In this document: positions 1-7,288 of the stretch, piece after piece | How the letters are laid out: every line of letters starts with the position of its first letter | Position numbering within the stretch: position 1 is the first letter of the stretch | NCBI GenBank assembly: GCA_963851295.1 | Contig: CAWKOS010000006.1 | Span: 124,001 to 188,000 of the forward strand | Direction: 5' to 3' | Source: JAOPZW01 sp963851295 | Lineage (GTDB): Bacteria; Actinomycetota; Thermoleophilia; Solirubrobacterales; Solirubrobacteraceae | Length of the DNA: 64,000 nt | Notes under the pieces: generated by a model | What the model saw: only the letters and a program-made list of their open reading frames with translations | What the model was told of the DNA's origin: nothing | Database searches by the model: none | Translations under genes and position numbers: made by a program

Positions 1-52
1 CGCCTGTCCGGCAGAAGGTGAATCGCGCGCGCATCGGGGTAGTGCGAGGGGC

Positions 53-814
53 ATGCCCAAGAACGAGATGAGCAAGCGCGACGAGAAGGTCGTGCAGTAC
101 CTCAACGACGCCTATGCGACCGAGCGCCGGCTCGAGATCGCGCTGCAGGCGCACATCGAGATGACGCCGCGCACGGACTACAAGAAGCGCCTGCGCGAGC
201 ACCTCAAGGAGACCAAGGCCCACGCCCGCCTCGTGGCGCGCCGCATCAAGGCGCTCGGCGGGGAGGCGGAGACGGTGTCCGTGCCGGGCCCCGAGAGCGT
301 CGCCAGGGGCGCGCGCAGCGCCAAGGCCGCGGTGCAGAAGGCCGCGGCGGCCGCGCAGGCGCCGCTGCACGCGGTCCGCGGCACCGGCCAGCAGGAGCGG
401 ATGCTCAAGAACGCGCAGACCGAGTACGCCGACGAGGCCCAGGAGATCGCGACCTACAAGGCGATCGAGGCGGTGGCCAAGGCGGTCGGCGACAAGGAGA
501 CCGCCAAGCTCGCGCGCGACATCGCCCGCGAGGAGAAGCGCATGGCCGACTTCCTCGTCGGCATCATCGCCGAGCTCGCCCTCGACGTCGTCCACGACGA
601 GATCCCGGTCTTGGAGATCTCGGCGGCCCCCGCCGCGCGGCGGACGGCCGTGAAGCGGGCGCCGGCCGCGAAGCGCTCCGGGCGAGCCTCGTCCGCGCGC
701 AGCTCCTCCACGCGAGCCGCCGCCAAGAAGCCCGCCTCGCGCGCCCGGCCCGCGGCCAAGCCCGCCGCGCGCAAGCCCACGACGAGCCGTCGCGCGACCG
801 CCAAGAGCCGCTAG
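53..814 (+). CDS. DUF892 (YciE/YciF-type) ferritin-like protein with basic histone-H1-like tail
   Basis: Residues 1-185 form a helical ferritin-like DUF892 domain (early motif YLNDAYATERRLE, then repeated acidic/His helices with KETKAHARLV and EEKRMADF). Members are linked to stress and are predicted di-iron proteins. Residues about 190-253 are a low-complexity Ala/Lys/Arg/Ser/Pro tail with AAKKPA- and KPAARKP-type repeats like histone H1, so DNA or polyanion binding is a reasonable inference. Usual family length is about 160-170 residues; the tail is an addition. The start at 53 is chosen as the first ATG, with GAGG close upstream; the ATG at 68 is an alternative. It ends 2 nt before the convergent HxlR gene. 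Confidence 0.8.
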   Translation: MPKNEMSKRDEKVVQYLNDAYATERRLEIALQAHIEMTPRTDYKKRLREHLKETKAHARLVARRIKALGGEAETVSVPGPESVARGARSAKAAVQKAAAAAQAPLHAVRGTGQQERMLKNAQTEYADEAQEIATYKAIEAVAKAVGDKETAKLARDIAREEKRMADFLVGIIAELALDVVHDEIPVLEISAAPAARRTAVKRAPAAKRSGRASSARSSSTRAAAKKPASRARPAAKPAARKPTTSRRATAKSR

Positions 815-816
815 GC

Positions 817-1278
817 CTACGCGGCCGCGAGCACGCCGGGCCCGGGCTCCGCGTAGACGTCGCGCGGGCCCAGCTCGGCGCCGCACTTGTCGCACGTCAG
901 GTGCCGCGTGATCTGGCCGCCGCACTCGCGGTGGCGGATGACGCGCGGGACGCCGCCCTCGGCCGGGTAGTGGCGATCGCCCCACTGCAGGAGGGCCATC
1001 ATGATCGGCCACAGGTCGAGGCCCTTCTCGGTGAGGCGGTACTCGAAGCGCGCCGGGCGCTCCTGGTAGGGGACGCGCTCGAGGATGCCCTCCTCGACGA
1101 GCCGCGAGAGGCGGTCGGTGAGGACGTTGCGCGCGACGCCGAGGTTGCGCTGGAAGTCCTCGAAGCGGCGCACGCGCATGAAGGCGTCGCGCATGACGAG
1201 GATCGTCCAGCGGTCGCCGAGCACTTCCAGCGATCGCGCGATCGAGCAGTTCTGGTCTTCGTAGGTACGGGGCAGCAT
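817..1278 (-). CDS. HxlR-family winged-helix transcriptional regulator with C-terminal cysteine motif
   Basis: The 153-residue protein has the HxlR signature: Cys11 followed by ARSLEVLGDRWTILVMRDAF, a recognition region FQRNLGVARNVLTDRLSRLVEEGIL and a wing with YRLTEKG. The C-terminus adds HRECGG and CDKCG, a zinc-ribbon-like extension seen in some actinobacterial members. HxlR proteins respond to reactive electrophiles or drugs and bind palindromes next to their own gene. It is divergent from an MFS exporter, and two matching palindromes lie in the shared intergenic region, so it very likely controls the exporter and itself. Confidence 0.9.
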   Translation of the reverse strand: MLPRTYEDQNCSIARSLEVLGDRWTILVMRDAFMRVRRFEDFQRNLGVARNVLTDRLSRLVEEGILERVPYQERPARFEYRLTEKGLDLWPIMMALLQWGDRHYPAEGGVPRVIRHRECGGQITRHLTCDKCGAELGPRDVYAEPGPGVLAAA

Positions 1279-1343
1279 GGCGTTGCTCTCTCTCCTCCGG
1301 CCGGTCCCTCAACCGGCCTGATGGACCAGTGTAGCCCCACAGA

Positions 1344-1391
1344 GTTGCGTCACGCAACGTATAAGGTGTAGGGTCCGTTGCATGAAGCAAC
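1344..1391. promoter_or_regulatory. Two tandem GTTGC-N5-GCAAC palindromes, candidate HxlR operators
   Basis: GTTGCGTCACGCAAC lies at 1344-1358 and GTTGCATGAAGCAAC at 1377-1391. Both have exact five-base arms and a five-base spacer, and they are 33 bp apart centre to centre (about three helical turns). A TATAAG -10-like hexamer (1360-1365) sits between them, and the second site covers the ATG of the MFS gene. Placement in the divergent hxlR/MFS gap supports operator function; binding itself is inference. Confidence 0.65.
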
Positions 1392-2839
1392 GATGGAAGG
1401 TCCTCCTCGTCACTTCGGTGGCCGTTTTCATGGGCTTCCTCGACGTCACCATCGTCAACATCGCCTTCCCCGACATCGAGAAGGCCTTCCCCGAGGCCTC
1501 GCTCGCCGAGCTCTCCTGGATCCTCAACGCCTACAACATCGTCTTCGCGGCGCTGCTCGTCCCGGCGGGGCGCCTGTCGGACCGCGTCGGCCGGCGGCGG
1601 ATGTTCTTCATCGGCGTCTCGACCTTCCTCGCCGCCTCGACCGTCTGCGGCCTCGCCCCCTCGGTGGAGGTGCTCGTGGCCGCGCGCGTCGTCCAGGCCG
1701 TCGGCGCCGCGATCCTCGTCCCGACCTCGCTCGCCCTCCTGCTCCCGGAGTTCCCGCTCGCGCAGCGCGCGTCGGCGACCGCCATGTGGGGCGCGACCGG
1801 CGCCATCGCGGCCGCGACCGGCCCCGCGCTCGGCGGGGTGCTCGTGCAGGCCACGAGCTGGCGCTGGGTCTTCTTCGTGAACCTCTTCATCGGCCTGCCG
1901 GCGCTGATCCCGGCGCGCCGCCTGCTGCGCGAGAGCCGCGACGAGCATCCCGGCCCGCTGTCGGACCCCGTCGGCATCGTCCTGCTCGTCGCCGGCGTCG
2001 CGCTCCTGTCGCTGGGCATCGTCAAGGGGCAGGACTGGGGCTGGGACAGCGCCCGCGTACTGGGCTCGCTCACCGCCGCGGCCCTGTCCCTCGTGGGCTT
2101 CTTCATCCGCTCCGCGACCCACCCGGCCCCGGTGATCGAGCTGCGCCTGCTGCGCGTGCGCTCCTTCGCGGTCGCCAACGCGGGCGTCTTCCTCTTCGCG
2201 TTGGGCTTCTACGCCCTGTTGCTCGCGAACATCCTGTTCCTGACCGGCGTCTGGGGCTGGTCGGTCCTGCGCGCCGGCGTCGCCGTGACGCCCGGCCCGA
2301 TCATGGCCGCCCTCTCGGCGGTCGTCGGCGGGCGCCTGGCCGACCGCTTCGGCCAACGCGTCGTCGCGTTCCCGGGCGGCCTCTTCTTCGCCGCCGGGTG
2401 CCTCGTCTTCGCCTCCGCCACCGGCGCCACCCCGAACTACGCGAGCGAGTTCCTGCCCGCGACCCTGCTCACCGGCACGGGCGTGGGCCTCAGCTTCGCC
2501 GCCTGGGGCAGCGCCGCCGTCGCCGAGCTTCCGCCCTCGCGCTTCGCGACGGGCAGCGCGATCTCGGCGACCTCGCGCCAGATCGGCGCCGTCCTGGGCA
2601 TCGCGATCCTCGTCGCCGTCCTCGGCACCCCGACCCCGGAGAACGCCCTCGACACCTTCCACCGCGCCTGGCACCTGATGGCGATCCCGGCAGCCACTGC
2701 CGGCCTCCTCGCCCTCGCCCTCGGCCGCGTCCGCGCGCGCAACCCGGAGGCGGTGGTCGCGGCGAGCGCCGACCCGGGCACGGGCGCCGCAGCCGCGGCG
2801 AGCCCGGAGACCGCGTCCGTCGCCATGGCCGAGGCGTAG
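1382..2839 (+). CDS. MFS multidrug exporter, DHA2 (EmrB/QacA) type, 14-TM
   Basis: The 485-residue hydrophobic protein begins with the DHA2 motif D-V-T-I-V-N-I-A-F-P in TM1. It carries the motif-A loop GRLSDRVGRRR between TM2 and TM3, and motif C-like GATGAIAAATGPALGG in TM5. Length and repeats fit the 14-helix drug:H+ antiporters. The start ATG follows AGGG by about 8 nt and lies inside the second palindrome. As the divergent partner of an HxlR regulator it is probably an inducible efflux pump for a toxic organic compound; the substrate cannot be read from sequence. Confidence 0.92.
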   Translation: MKQRWKVLLVTSVAVFMGFLDVTIVNIAFPDIEKAFPEASLAELSWILNAYNIVFAALLVPAGRLSDRVGRRRMFFIGVSTFLAASTVCGLAPSVEVLVAARVVQAVGAAILVPTSLALLLPEFPLAQRASATAMWGATGAIAAATGPALGGVLVQATSWRWVFFVNLFIGLPALIPARRLLRESRDEHPGPLSDPVGIVLLVAGVALLSLGIVKGQDWGWDSARVLGSLTAAALSLVGFFIRSATHPAPVIELRLLRVRSFAVANAGVFLFALGFYALLLANILFLTGVWGWSVLRAGVAVTPGPIMAALSAVVGGRLADRFGQRVVAFPGGLFFAAGCLVFASATGATPNYASEFLPATLLTGTGVGLSFAAWGSAAVAELPPSRFATGSAISATSRQIGAVLGIAILVAVLGTPTPENALDTFHRAWHLMAIPAATAGLLALALGRVRARNPEAVVAASADPGTGAAAAASPETASVAMAEA

Positions 2840-2844
2840 CCGGG

Positions 2845-2867
2845 GGCCGCGCCCCTGGGGGGCGGCC
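2845..2867. terminator. Stem-loop between convergent MFS and HNH genes
   Basis: GGCCGCGCCCC and GGGGCGGCC can pair around a short TGG loop with one two-base bulge, giving a very GC-rich hairpin in the 37-bp gap between two converging genes. There is no T-run, so it would be a non-canonical bidirectional terminator. Confidence 0.4.
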
Positions 2868-2876
2868 GCCGGATTC

Positions 2877-3236
2877 TCAGGGCCCGCGGTACAAGGTCCC
2901 CGGAGGCGGGCTGGACATGAGACCCGCCTCGATCTCACCGTGGCAGTTCGCGCAGACCAGGACGCACTTGCGCGCCTCCTCGCGATATGCGGCCAGCGAC
3001 TTGCCGCGCGCCATGGTGATGCTGAAGGCCTTCGTCGCGGGATCGACGTGGTGGAAGTGCAGATTGATCACGGTCCGCTTGTAGCCGCACACGGCGCAGC
3101 AACCGCCTGCCTCCGCGACGAGAATCCGTTTCACGCGCTGGTGTCGTCGGGTCACGGCCTCGCCGACGCACCGCTTGCACCGGGCGCGCCCATCGCCGTA
3201 GCGGTGGTAGATCGTCACCCCGTGGCGCGGACACAC
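2877..3236 (-). CDS. Small HNH endonuclease-like zinc protein
   Basis: The 119 residues show an N-terminal CPRHG...CKRC zinc knuckle and then a compact HNH core: CAVC, the catalytic HFHHVDP segment and the closing CANCHGEIE. HNH proteins are metal-dependent DNA nucleases used in restriction, homing or repair; no partner gene shows which. The GTG at 3236 is the first possible start after an in-frame stop upstream; no good ribosome binding site is visible. It lies immediately beside tRNA-Lys. It could be a remnant of a mobile element, but no repeats or integrase flank it. Confidence 0.75.
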   Translation of the reverse strand: MCPRHGVTIYHRYGDGRARCKRCVGEAVTRRHQRVKRILVAEAGGCCAVCGYKRTVINLHFHHVDPATKAFSITMARGKSLAAYREEARKCVLVCANCHGEIEAGLMSSPPPGTLYRGP

Positions 3237-3299
3237 GCGCTCGAAGCTCGTGCTCGCGGTCGGACCGATCGCTGCCGCTCACATTGTCGCGGCGATAAG

Positions 3300-3371
3300 T
3301 GCCCCCGGCGAGAGTCGAACTCGCATCTGCCGACTTAAAAGGCCGCCGCTCGACCGTTGAGCTACGGGGGC
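3300..3371 (-). tRNA. tRNA-Lys (anticodon TTT)
   Basis: On the minus strand GCCCCCG pairs with CGGGGGC plus discriminator A. The D-stem is GCTC/GAGC, the anticodon loop CTTTTAA (anticodon TTT) and the T-arm GCGAG/CTCGC around TTCGACT. The top anticodon-stem pair (27-43) is G-G, a mismatch. CCA is not encoded. It is divergent from tRNA-Glu 64 bp away. Confidence 0.93.
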
Positions 3372-3435
3372 GCCGCAGATGGTAGGCGTCCATGTCCGCG
3401 CGGACGGCGCGCGATCTAGACTCCCTCCAAGACCC

Positions 3436-3507
3436 GCCCCCATGGTGTAGTGGTGAGCACGGCGCCCTTTCACGGCGTAAGCGGGAGTTCGACTCTCCCT
3501 GGGGGTA
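3436..3507 (+). tRNA. tRNA-Glu (anticodon TTC)
   Basis: The acceptor GCCCCCA/TGGGGGT is followed by discriminator A. The anticodon stem GCGCC/GGCGT closes loop CTTTCAC (anticodon TTC), and the T-arm GGGAG/CTCCC surrounds TTCGACT. All four stems form. CCA is not encoded. Confidence 0.95.
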
Positions 3508-3539
3508 CTCGTTCGACGCGCCCGCCGGCGGACGCCTGC

Positions 3540-4292
3540 CTAGAACACCGAGCGCAGCATCCCGCCGTCGATCGCCACGGTCTCGCCGGTGACATAGCTC
3601 GCCCGCGCCGAGCACAGCATCACGGAGATGGCGGCGAACTCCTCAACGGTGCCCAGGCGGCCCGCCGGGACGGTCTCCGCGGCCTGCTCGGCGGCGGCCT
3701 CGCGCGAGCCGTAGAGCTCGGCGAGGCGATCGGTGTCGATGCGGCCGGGGAGGACCGTGTTGAGGGTCACGCCGTGCGCCGCGACCTGCGGCGCGATCGT
3801 CTTGAACGCGTTGATCATCGAGATGCGGTGCGCGTTGGAGAGCATCAGGCCCGGGATGGGCTCGCGGATGCCGGCCGAGGCGACGTTCAGCACGCGGCCG
3901 AAGCCGCGGTCGCGCATGCCGGGCACGACGGCCTCGACGAGCGCCATCGGGCCGAGGACGAGCGACGTGTAAGCCGTCTGCCACTGCTCGCTCGTGAAGC
4001 CGAGGGCGTCGGCCCCACCCGGCGGCCCGCCGGTGTTGCACACGAGGACGTCGATCGGGCCCAGCGCCTCGGTCACCTCGGCGACGAGCACGGCGGCGTG
4101 GTCGAGGTCAGAGGTGTCGTGGACGTGGGCCGTGGCGCCGATCTCGGCCGCCGTCGCCTCGATGCGCTCGCGCGAGCTCGAGGAGATCGCGACGCGCGCG
4201 CCCTCGGCGACCAGCTCGGCCGCGATGGCGCGGCCGATCCCCTTCGACGCGCCCGTGACGAGCGCGACCCTGCCGTTCAGTCCGAGGTCCAT
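3540..4292 (-). CDS. SDR-fold protein (FabG-like) with substituted active site
   Basis: The 250-residue Rossmann protein has the cofactor motif TGASKGIG (residues about 14-21), CNTGG in place of NAG, and the C-terminal GETVAIDGG typical of FabG-like SDRs. The catalytic Ser is present (NVASAG), but the Y-x3-K pair is replaced: the aligned segment reads LSNAHRISM, with Asn for Tyr and no Lys at the +4 position. A subgroup of beta-ketoacyl-reductase-like SDRs is known to lack this tyrosine, so it may bind nucleotide without classical reductase chemistry. It is monocistronic in appearance, followed by a small membrane protein gene on the same strand upstream. Confidence 0.85.
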   Translation of the reverse strand: MDLGLNGRVALVTGASKGIGRAIAAELVAEGARVAISSSSRERIEATAAEIGATAHVHDTSDLDHAAVLVAEVTEALGPIDVLVCNTGGPPGGADALGFTSEQWQTAYTSLVLGPMALVEAVVPGMRDRGFGRVLNVASAGIREPIPGLMLSNAHRISMINAFKTIAPQVAAHGVTLNTVLPGRIDTDRLAELYGSREAAAEQAAETVPAGRLGTVEEFAAISVMLCSARASYVTGETVAIDGGMLRSVF

Positions 4293-4335
4293 GGCCGCGG
4301 AGCCTAGGCGCTGGCGCGCCGGGCGGCGCGCCCGC

Positions 4336-4683
4336 CTACACGGCCCGGGCCGCCAGCCCGCGCTCGCGTGCCAGGCGCGCGCACCACAGCGCGAACAGCG
4401 CGATCGCGAGCACCGCGCCGAGCCAGTGCACGCCGAGGATCACCGCGACCACGCTGGGCAGTCCGGCGAGCGCGGCGCCGATCAGGGTCGCGACCGCCGG
4501 CAGCCCCACGACACGCGCCGTCACGAGCGCGCACACCGCCCACGCGCCGGGCCCGGCGATCCAGCCCCAGTCCTCGAAGAACGAATGCGGCAGGGTCACG
4601 GCCAGGGCGACGGAGAGCACCGCGACCCCGAGGGCCTGAACCAGCGCCGCGCGCCACAACACCGAACGATCCACGCCGCACAT
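4336..4683 (-). CDS. Small hydrophobic membrane protein divergent from csoR
   Basis: About 115 residues with roughly four hydrophobic segments (for example VQALGVAVLSVALAVTL and VVAVILGVHWLGAVLAIALFALW). I do not recognise the family. The start at 4683 is preferred over the longer reading to 4773, because a GGGAGGG ribosome binding site lies 5 nt upstream and the longer form would run through the csoR promoter. It shares the CsoR operator region with csoR, so it may also be metal-regulated and may take part in metal handling; this is inference from position only. Confidence 0.6.
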   Translation of the reverse strand: MCGVDRSVLWRAALVQALGVAVLSVALAVTLPHSFFEDWGWIAGPGAWAVCALVTARVVGLPAVATLIGAALAGLPSVVAVILGVHWLGAVLAIALFALWCARLARERGLAARAV

Positions 4684-4695
4684 TGTCCCTCCCAA

Positions 4696-4717
4696 ATACC
4701 CCCAGAGGGTATATACT
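4696..4717. promoter_or_regulatory. CsoR-type operator overlapping the csoR promoter
   Basis: ATACCC (4696-4701) and GGGTAT (4707-4712) form an inverted repeat with a five-base spacer, matching the TACCCC/GGGGTA style of CsoR-family operators. It overlaps a -10-like TATACT at 4712-4717. The csoR ATG at 4724 is only 7 nt past that hexamer, so the transcript would be leaderless or nearly so. Autorepression relieved by metal is the expected logic. Confidence 0.75.
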
Positions 4718-4723
4718 GCCACC

Positions 4724-5011
4724 ATGGCAATGGAGCAGCGCGGATACACAGCCACCAAGGACCAGCTCCTCAAGCGCCTGCGCCGGATCGAGGGACAGGT
4801 CCGCGGAGTGCAGGGGATGGTCGAGGACGACCGCTACTGCATCGACGTGCTGACCCAGATCAGCGCCGTGCAGGCCGCCCTCGACAAGGTCGCGCTCGGC
4901 CTGCTCGACGACCACACGCGCCACTGCGTGATGGGCGCGGAGGGCGAGGAGCGCGTCGACCGCACCGACGAGATGATGGCCGCCGTCGGCCGGCTCATGC
5001 GGCGCGGGTAG
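4724..5011 (+). CDS. csoR: CsoR/RcnR-family metal-sensing repressor
   Basis: The 95-residue all-helical DUF156 protein starts its core with KRLRRIEGQVRGVQGMV. The copper-type ligand set is intact: Cys39, His64 and Cys68, with 25- and 4-residue spacings that match the Cys-His-Cys Cu(I) site known from mycobacterial CsoR. A second possible start, ATG at 4730, would remove two residues. It is followed after 4 nt by a permease with a YHS metal-binding domain, so the pair is probably a copper (or similar soft metal) response operon. Binding of Cu rather than another metal is inferred from the ligand pattern. Confidence 0.9.
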   Translation: MAMEQRGYTATKDQLLKRLRRIEGQVRGVQGMVEDDRYCIDVLTQISAVQAALDKVALGLLDDHTRHCVMGAEGEERVDRTDEMMAAVGRLMRRG

Positions 5012-5015
5012 CGCG

Positions 5016-6290
5016 ATGGCAGACCTGATCGCCAAGGTCGGCGACGGCCTCTGGAACGCGGTCCTCATGGCCTGGGAGGTCTGGTGGGCGCTCGTCCTCG
5101 GCTTCGCGATCTCCGCCATCGTCCAGGCGTGGGTGCCGCGCGAGCGCATCGAGCGCGCGCTGTCGGGCGACGGCCTCGTCCCCGTGGCGAAGGCGACCGG
5201 CCTGGGTGCCGCCTCGTCGTCGTGCTCCTACGCGGCGATCGCGATCGCCAAGTCGCTGTTCCAGAAGGGCGCCTCGGCGACCTCGGCGCTCGCCTTCCAG
5301 TTCGCCTCCACGAACCTCGTCTGGGAGCTGGGGCTCGTCATCTGGGTCCTCATCGGCTGGCAGTTCACGGTCGCCGAGTACCTCGGAGGCCTGCTCATGA
5401 TCGCCCTGATGTGGGCGATGCTGCGCCTCTTCGTCTCGCGTCGCGAGGAGACAGCGGCGCGCGCACACGCCCAAGAGGCCGACGCCGGCCATCAGCACCA
5501 CGCGGCCGGCTCGGACCTGCCGTGGCGTGAGCGGCTCACGTCGGCCGACGCCTGGTCCGACGTCGCGCACAACTTCCGCGGCGACTGGCAGATGCTGTGG
5601 AAGGAGATCGGCATCGGCTTCCTGCTCGCGGGCTTCATCGCGCTGCTCGGCGACGACTTCTTCAACGGCCTCTTCCTCGACGACGCGCCCCCGGTCGTCC
5701 AGACCCTCTGGGGCGCCTTCATCGGCCCGATCATCGCCGTGCTGAGCTTCGTCTGCTCGGTCGGCAACGTGCCCCTGGCCGCGGTGCTGTGGTCGGGCGG
5801 CCTGAGCTTCGCCGGCGTGATGGCCTTCATCTTCGCCGACCTCATCGTCCTGCCGATCATCCTCGCCTACCGCAAGTACTACGGCACGAGCTTCGCCCTG
5901 CGCATCACGGCGCTGATGTTCGTGACGATGTTCCTCGCGGCCATCGGCGTCGACCTCGTCTTCAGCGCGCTCGGCCTGATCCCCGACGCGCGCCCGACGA
6001 CCGCCGACGTCTTCGGCTCGATCGAGGTCGACTACAAGCTCGCCCTCAACGTCGTCGCGACGATGGTCTTCGTCGCGTTGATGGCGCTGACCGTGAGCCG
6101 CGGCGCCACCGACCCCGTGTGCGGCATGACGGTCGACAAGCGCCGCGCGCTGCGCCTGCTCCACGGCGAGCGCACGCACTACTTCTGCTCCGAGCACTGC
6201 CGCGCGACGTTCGCGGCGCGGCTCTCAGGTCGCGAGCAGGCGGACGATGGCGGTCACGCCCACCACCACGATCACGCCGCGCAGCACTGA
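5016..6290 (+). CDS. DUF318 (YraQ-type) permease with C-terminal YHS metal-binding domain
   Basis: The 424-residue protein has two permease halves with family signatures GAASSSCSYAA and CSVGNVPLAAVLWSGG, separated by a His-rich loop around residue 155. It ends in a YHS domain (DPVCGM...YFCSEHCRATF, about residues 366-402) and a tail with HAHHHDHAAQH. YHS domains bind soft metals and also occur on copper P-type ATPases. Directly downstream of csoR it is probably an efflux or trafficking permease for copper-like ions. Its last 66 bp overlap the convergent TauE/SafE gene, so the His-rich tail is coded in DNA used on both strands. Confidence 0.85.
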   Translation: MADLIAKVGDGLWNAVLMAWEVWWALVLGFAISAIVQAWVPRERIERALSGDGLVPVAKATGLGAASSSCSYAAIAIAKSLFQKGASATSALAFQFASTNLVWELGLVIWVLIGWQFTVAEYLGGLLMIALMWAMLRLFVSRREETAARAHAQEADAGHQHHAAGSDLPWRERLTSADAWSDVAHNFRGDWQMLWKEIGIGFLLAGFIALLGDDFFNGLFLDDAPPVVQTLWGAFIGPIIAVLSFVCSVGNVPLAAVLWSGGLSFAGVMAFIFADLIVLPIILAYRKYYGTSFALRITALMFVTMFLAAIGVDLVFSALGLIPDARPTTADVFGSIEVDYKLALNVVATMVFVALMALTVSRGATDPVCGMTVDKRRALRLLHGERTHYFCSEHCRATFAARLSGREQADDGGHAHHHDHAAQH

Positions 6291-6980
6291 CGGGTGCAGC
6301 CGGCGCCCATAGTGGGCGCCGAGCTGGCCGCCGACGATCGAGCTCGCGGCGATGATCCCCGCGGGCGCCCACTCGACGTGGGCGGCGAAGACGAAGTACA
6401 AGCCCGCGACGCCGTTGACGATCGCCGCCAGCACGTTCTTGAGCGCGTTCGTGCGCTGGAGGTCCTGCGGCAGCGCGACGCCGAGGATGCCGAGCAGCAG
6501 GATCCCCTGCGCGGCCCCGAAGTAGCCGCCGTAGACGCCGGTCGCATAGACGGCGAGCGGCGTCCACAGGCCGCCCTCGCGCGTGCGGTCGATCTGGCGC
6601 TCGGCGAGCATGCGGTTCAGCCGCGGCTGCAGGAGGACGAGCACGAGGGCGATGGCGATGAAGACCGGCACGATCGCCTTGAAGGCCGAGGCCGGCAGGA
6701 CGAGCAGGAGCACGGCGCCGGTGGTCCCGCCGAGCAGCGAGGCGCTGCCCAGGCGCAGCACGCGCGGGCGCTGGCCCTGGAGCTCGCGCCGGTAGCCGAC
6801 GGCCCCGGACACGGACCCTGGCACGAGGCCGATCGTGTTCGAGACGTTCGCGGTCACCGGCGGGTAGCCGAAGGCGAGCAGCACCGGGAAGGTGATGAGC
6901 GTCCCGCTCCCGACCACCGTGTTGATCGTCCCTGCCGCGAGCCCGGCGAGTGCGATGGCGACCACCTCGCCGACGTCCAT
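6225..6980 (-). CDS. TauE/SafE-family sulfite/anion exporter-like permease
   Basis: About 250 residues with eight hydrophobic segments and the duplicated family motif: GTINTVVGSGTLITFPVLLAFG in the first half and GVYGGYFGAAQGILLLGILG in the second. The family exports sulfite, taurine-derived or other sulfur anions; the substrate here is unknown. I place the start at 6980 (MDVGEVVAIAL) because the upstream reading is low complexity; ATG 6989 is equally possible. The 3' end overlaps the YHS permease gene by 66 bp in convergent orientation. Confidence 0.85.
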   Translation of the reverse strand: MDVGEVVAIALAGLAAGTINTVVGSGTLITFPVLLAFGYPPVTANVSNTIGLVPGSVSGAVGYRRELQGQRPRVLRLGSASLLGGTTGAVLLLVLPASAFKAIVPVFIAIALVLVLLQPRLNRMLAERQIDRTREGGLWTPLAVYATGVYGGYFGAAQGILLLGILGVALPQDLQRTNALKNVLAAIVNGVAGLYFVFAAHVEWAPAGIIAASSIVGGQLGAHYGRRLHPSVLRGVIVVVGVTAIVRLLAT

Positions 6981-7048
6981 TCGCGGCATCCTTGCGTACG
7001 GGGGCGTGGGCTGCGGCTCGCTCCTCTGCCGCGGGCGCTCTTGGCTCT

Positions 7049-7238
7049 GCGCGGCGCCCAACGGCATCACCGAGGGGGGAAGCCGCGCCGGTGGCGGGGT
7101 CGCGGCGCCCGGGCGGCGCGAACTGGTGCGAGTTAGCCCCGGAAACCGACGAAAAGTCGGACAGGTTCGCGTGCGGAGGCCGGAAGGCCGCGCGCCCGGG
7201 CGGACTCCCTTCCCTCGGTGATGCTGTAAGCGCCGCGC
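7049..7238. repeat. 190-bp nested imperfect palindrome
   Basis: Outer arms GCGCGGCGC (7049-7057) and GCGCCGCGC (7230-7238) are perfectly complementary. Next inwards GCATCACCGAGGG (7064-7076) matches CCCTCGGTGATGC (7212-7224) perfectly over 13 bp. Further in are CGCGAAC/GTTCGCG arms and a small CCGAC-GAAAA-GTCGG hairpin. It fills most of the gap between TauE/SafE and tRNA-Val. No open reading frame inside is convincing. It shares the CCCTCGGTGA/TCACCGAGGG core with the element at 13.99-14.26 kb. Confidence 0.7.
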
Positions 7239-7288
7239 GGTGCGGCCGGCGTGTGCGGCAGGCAGAGCGAATGGCGGCGCCGGCGGAG

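Noticed and set aside
1378..3084. A 568-codon plus-strand frame over the MFS gene
   Set aside because: It is a shifted shadow of the MFS exporter, almost entirely Arg/Pro/Gly/Ala, and runs into the HNH gene region on the opposite strand.
2877..3540. Integrated element at the tRNA-Lys/tRNA-Glu pair, suggested by the HNH gene next to tRNAs
   Set aside because: No integrase, no direct repeat of a tRNA 3' end and no shift in base composition were seen.
4336..4773. Long reading of the small membrane protein to 4773
   Set aside because: It would cross the CsoR operator and the csoR start; a ribosome binding site fits the start at 4683.
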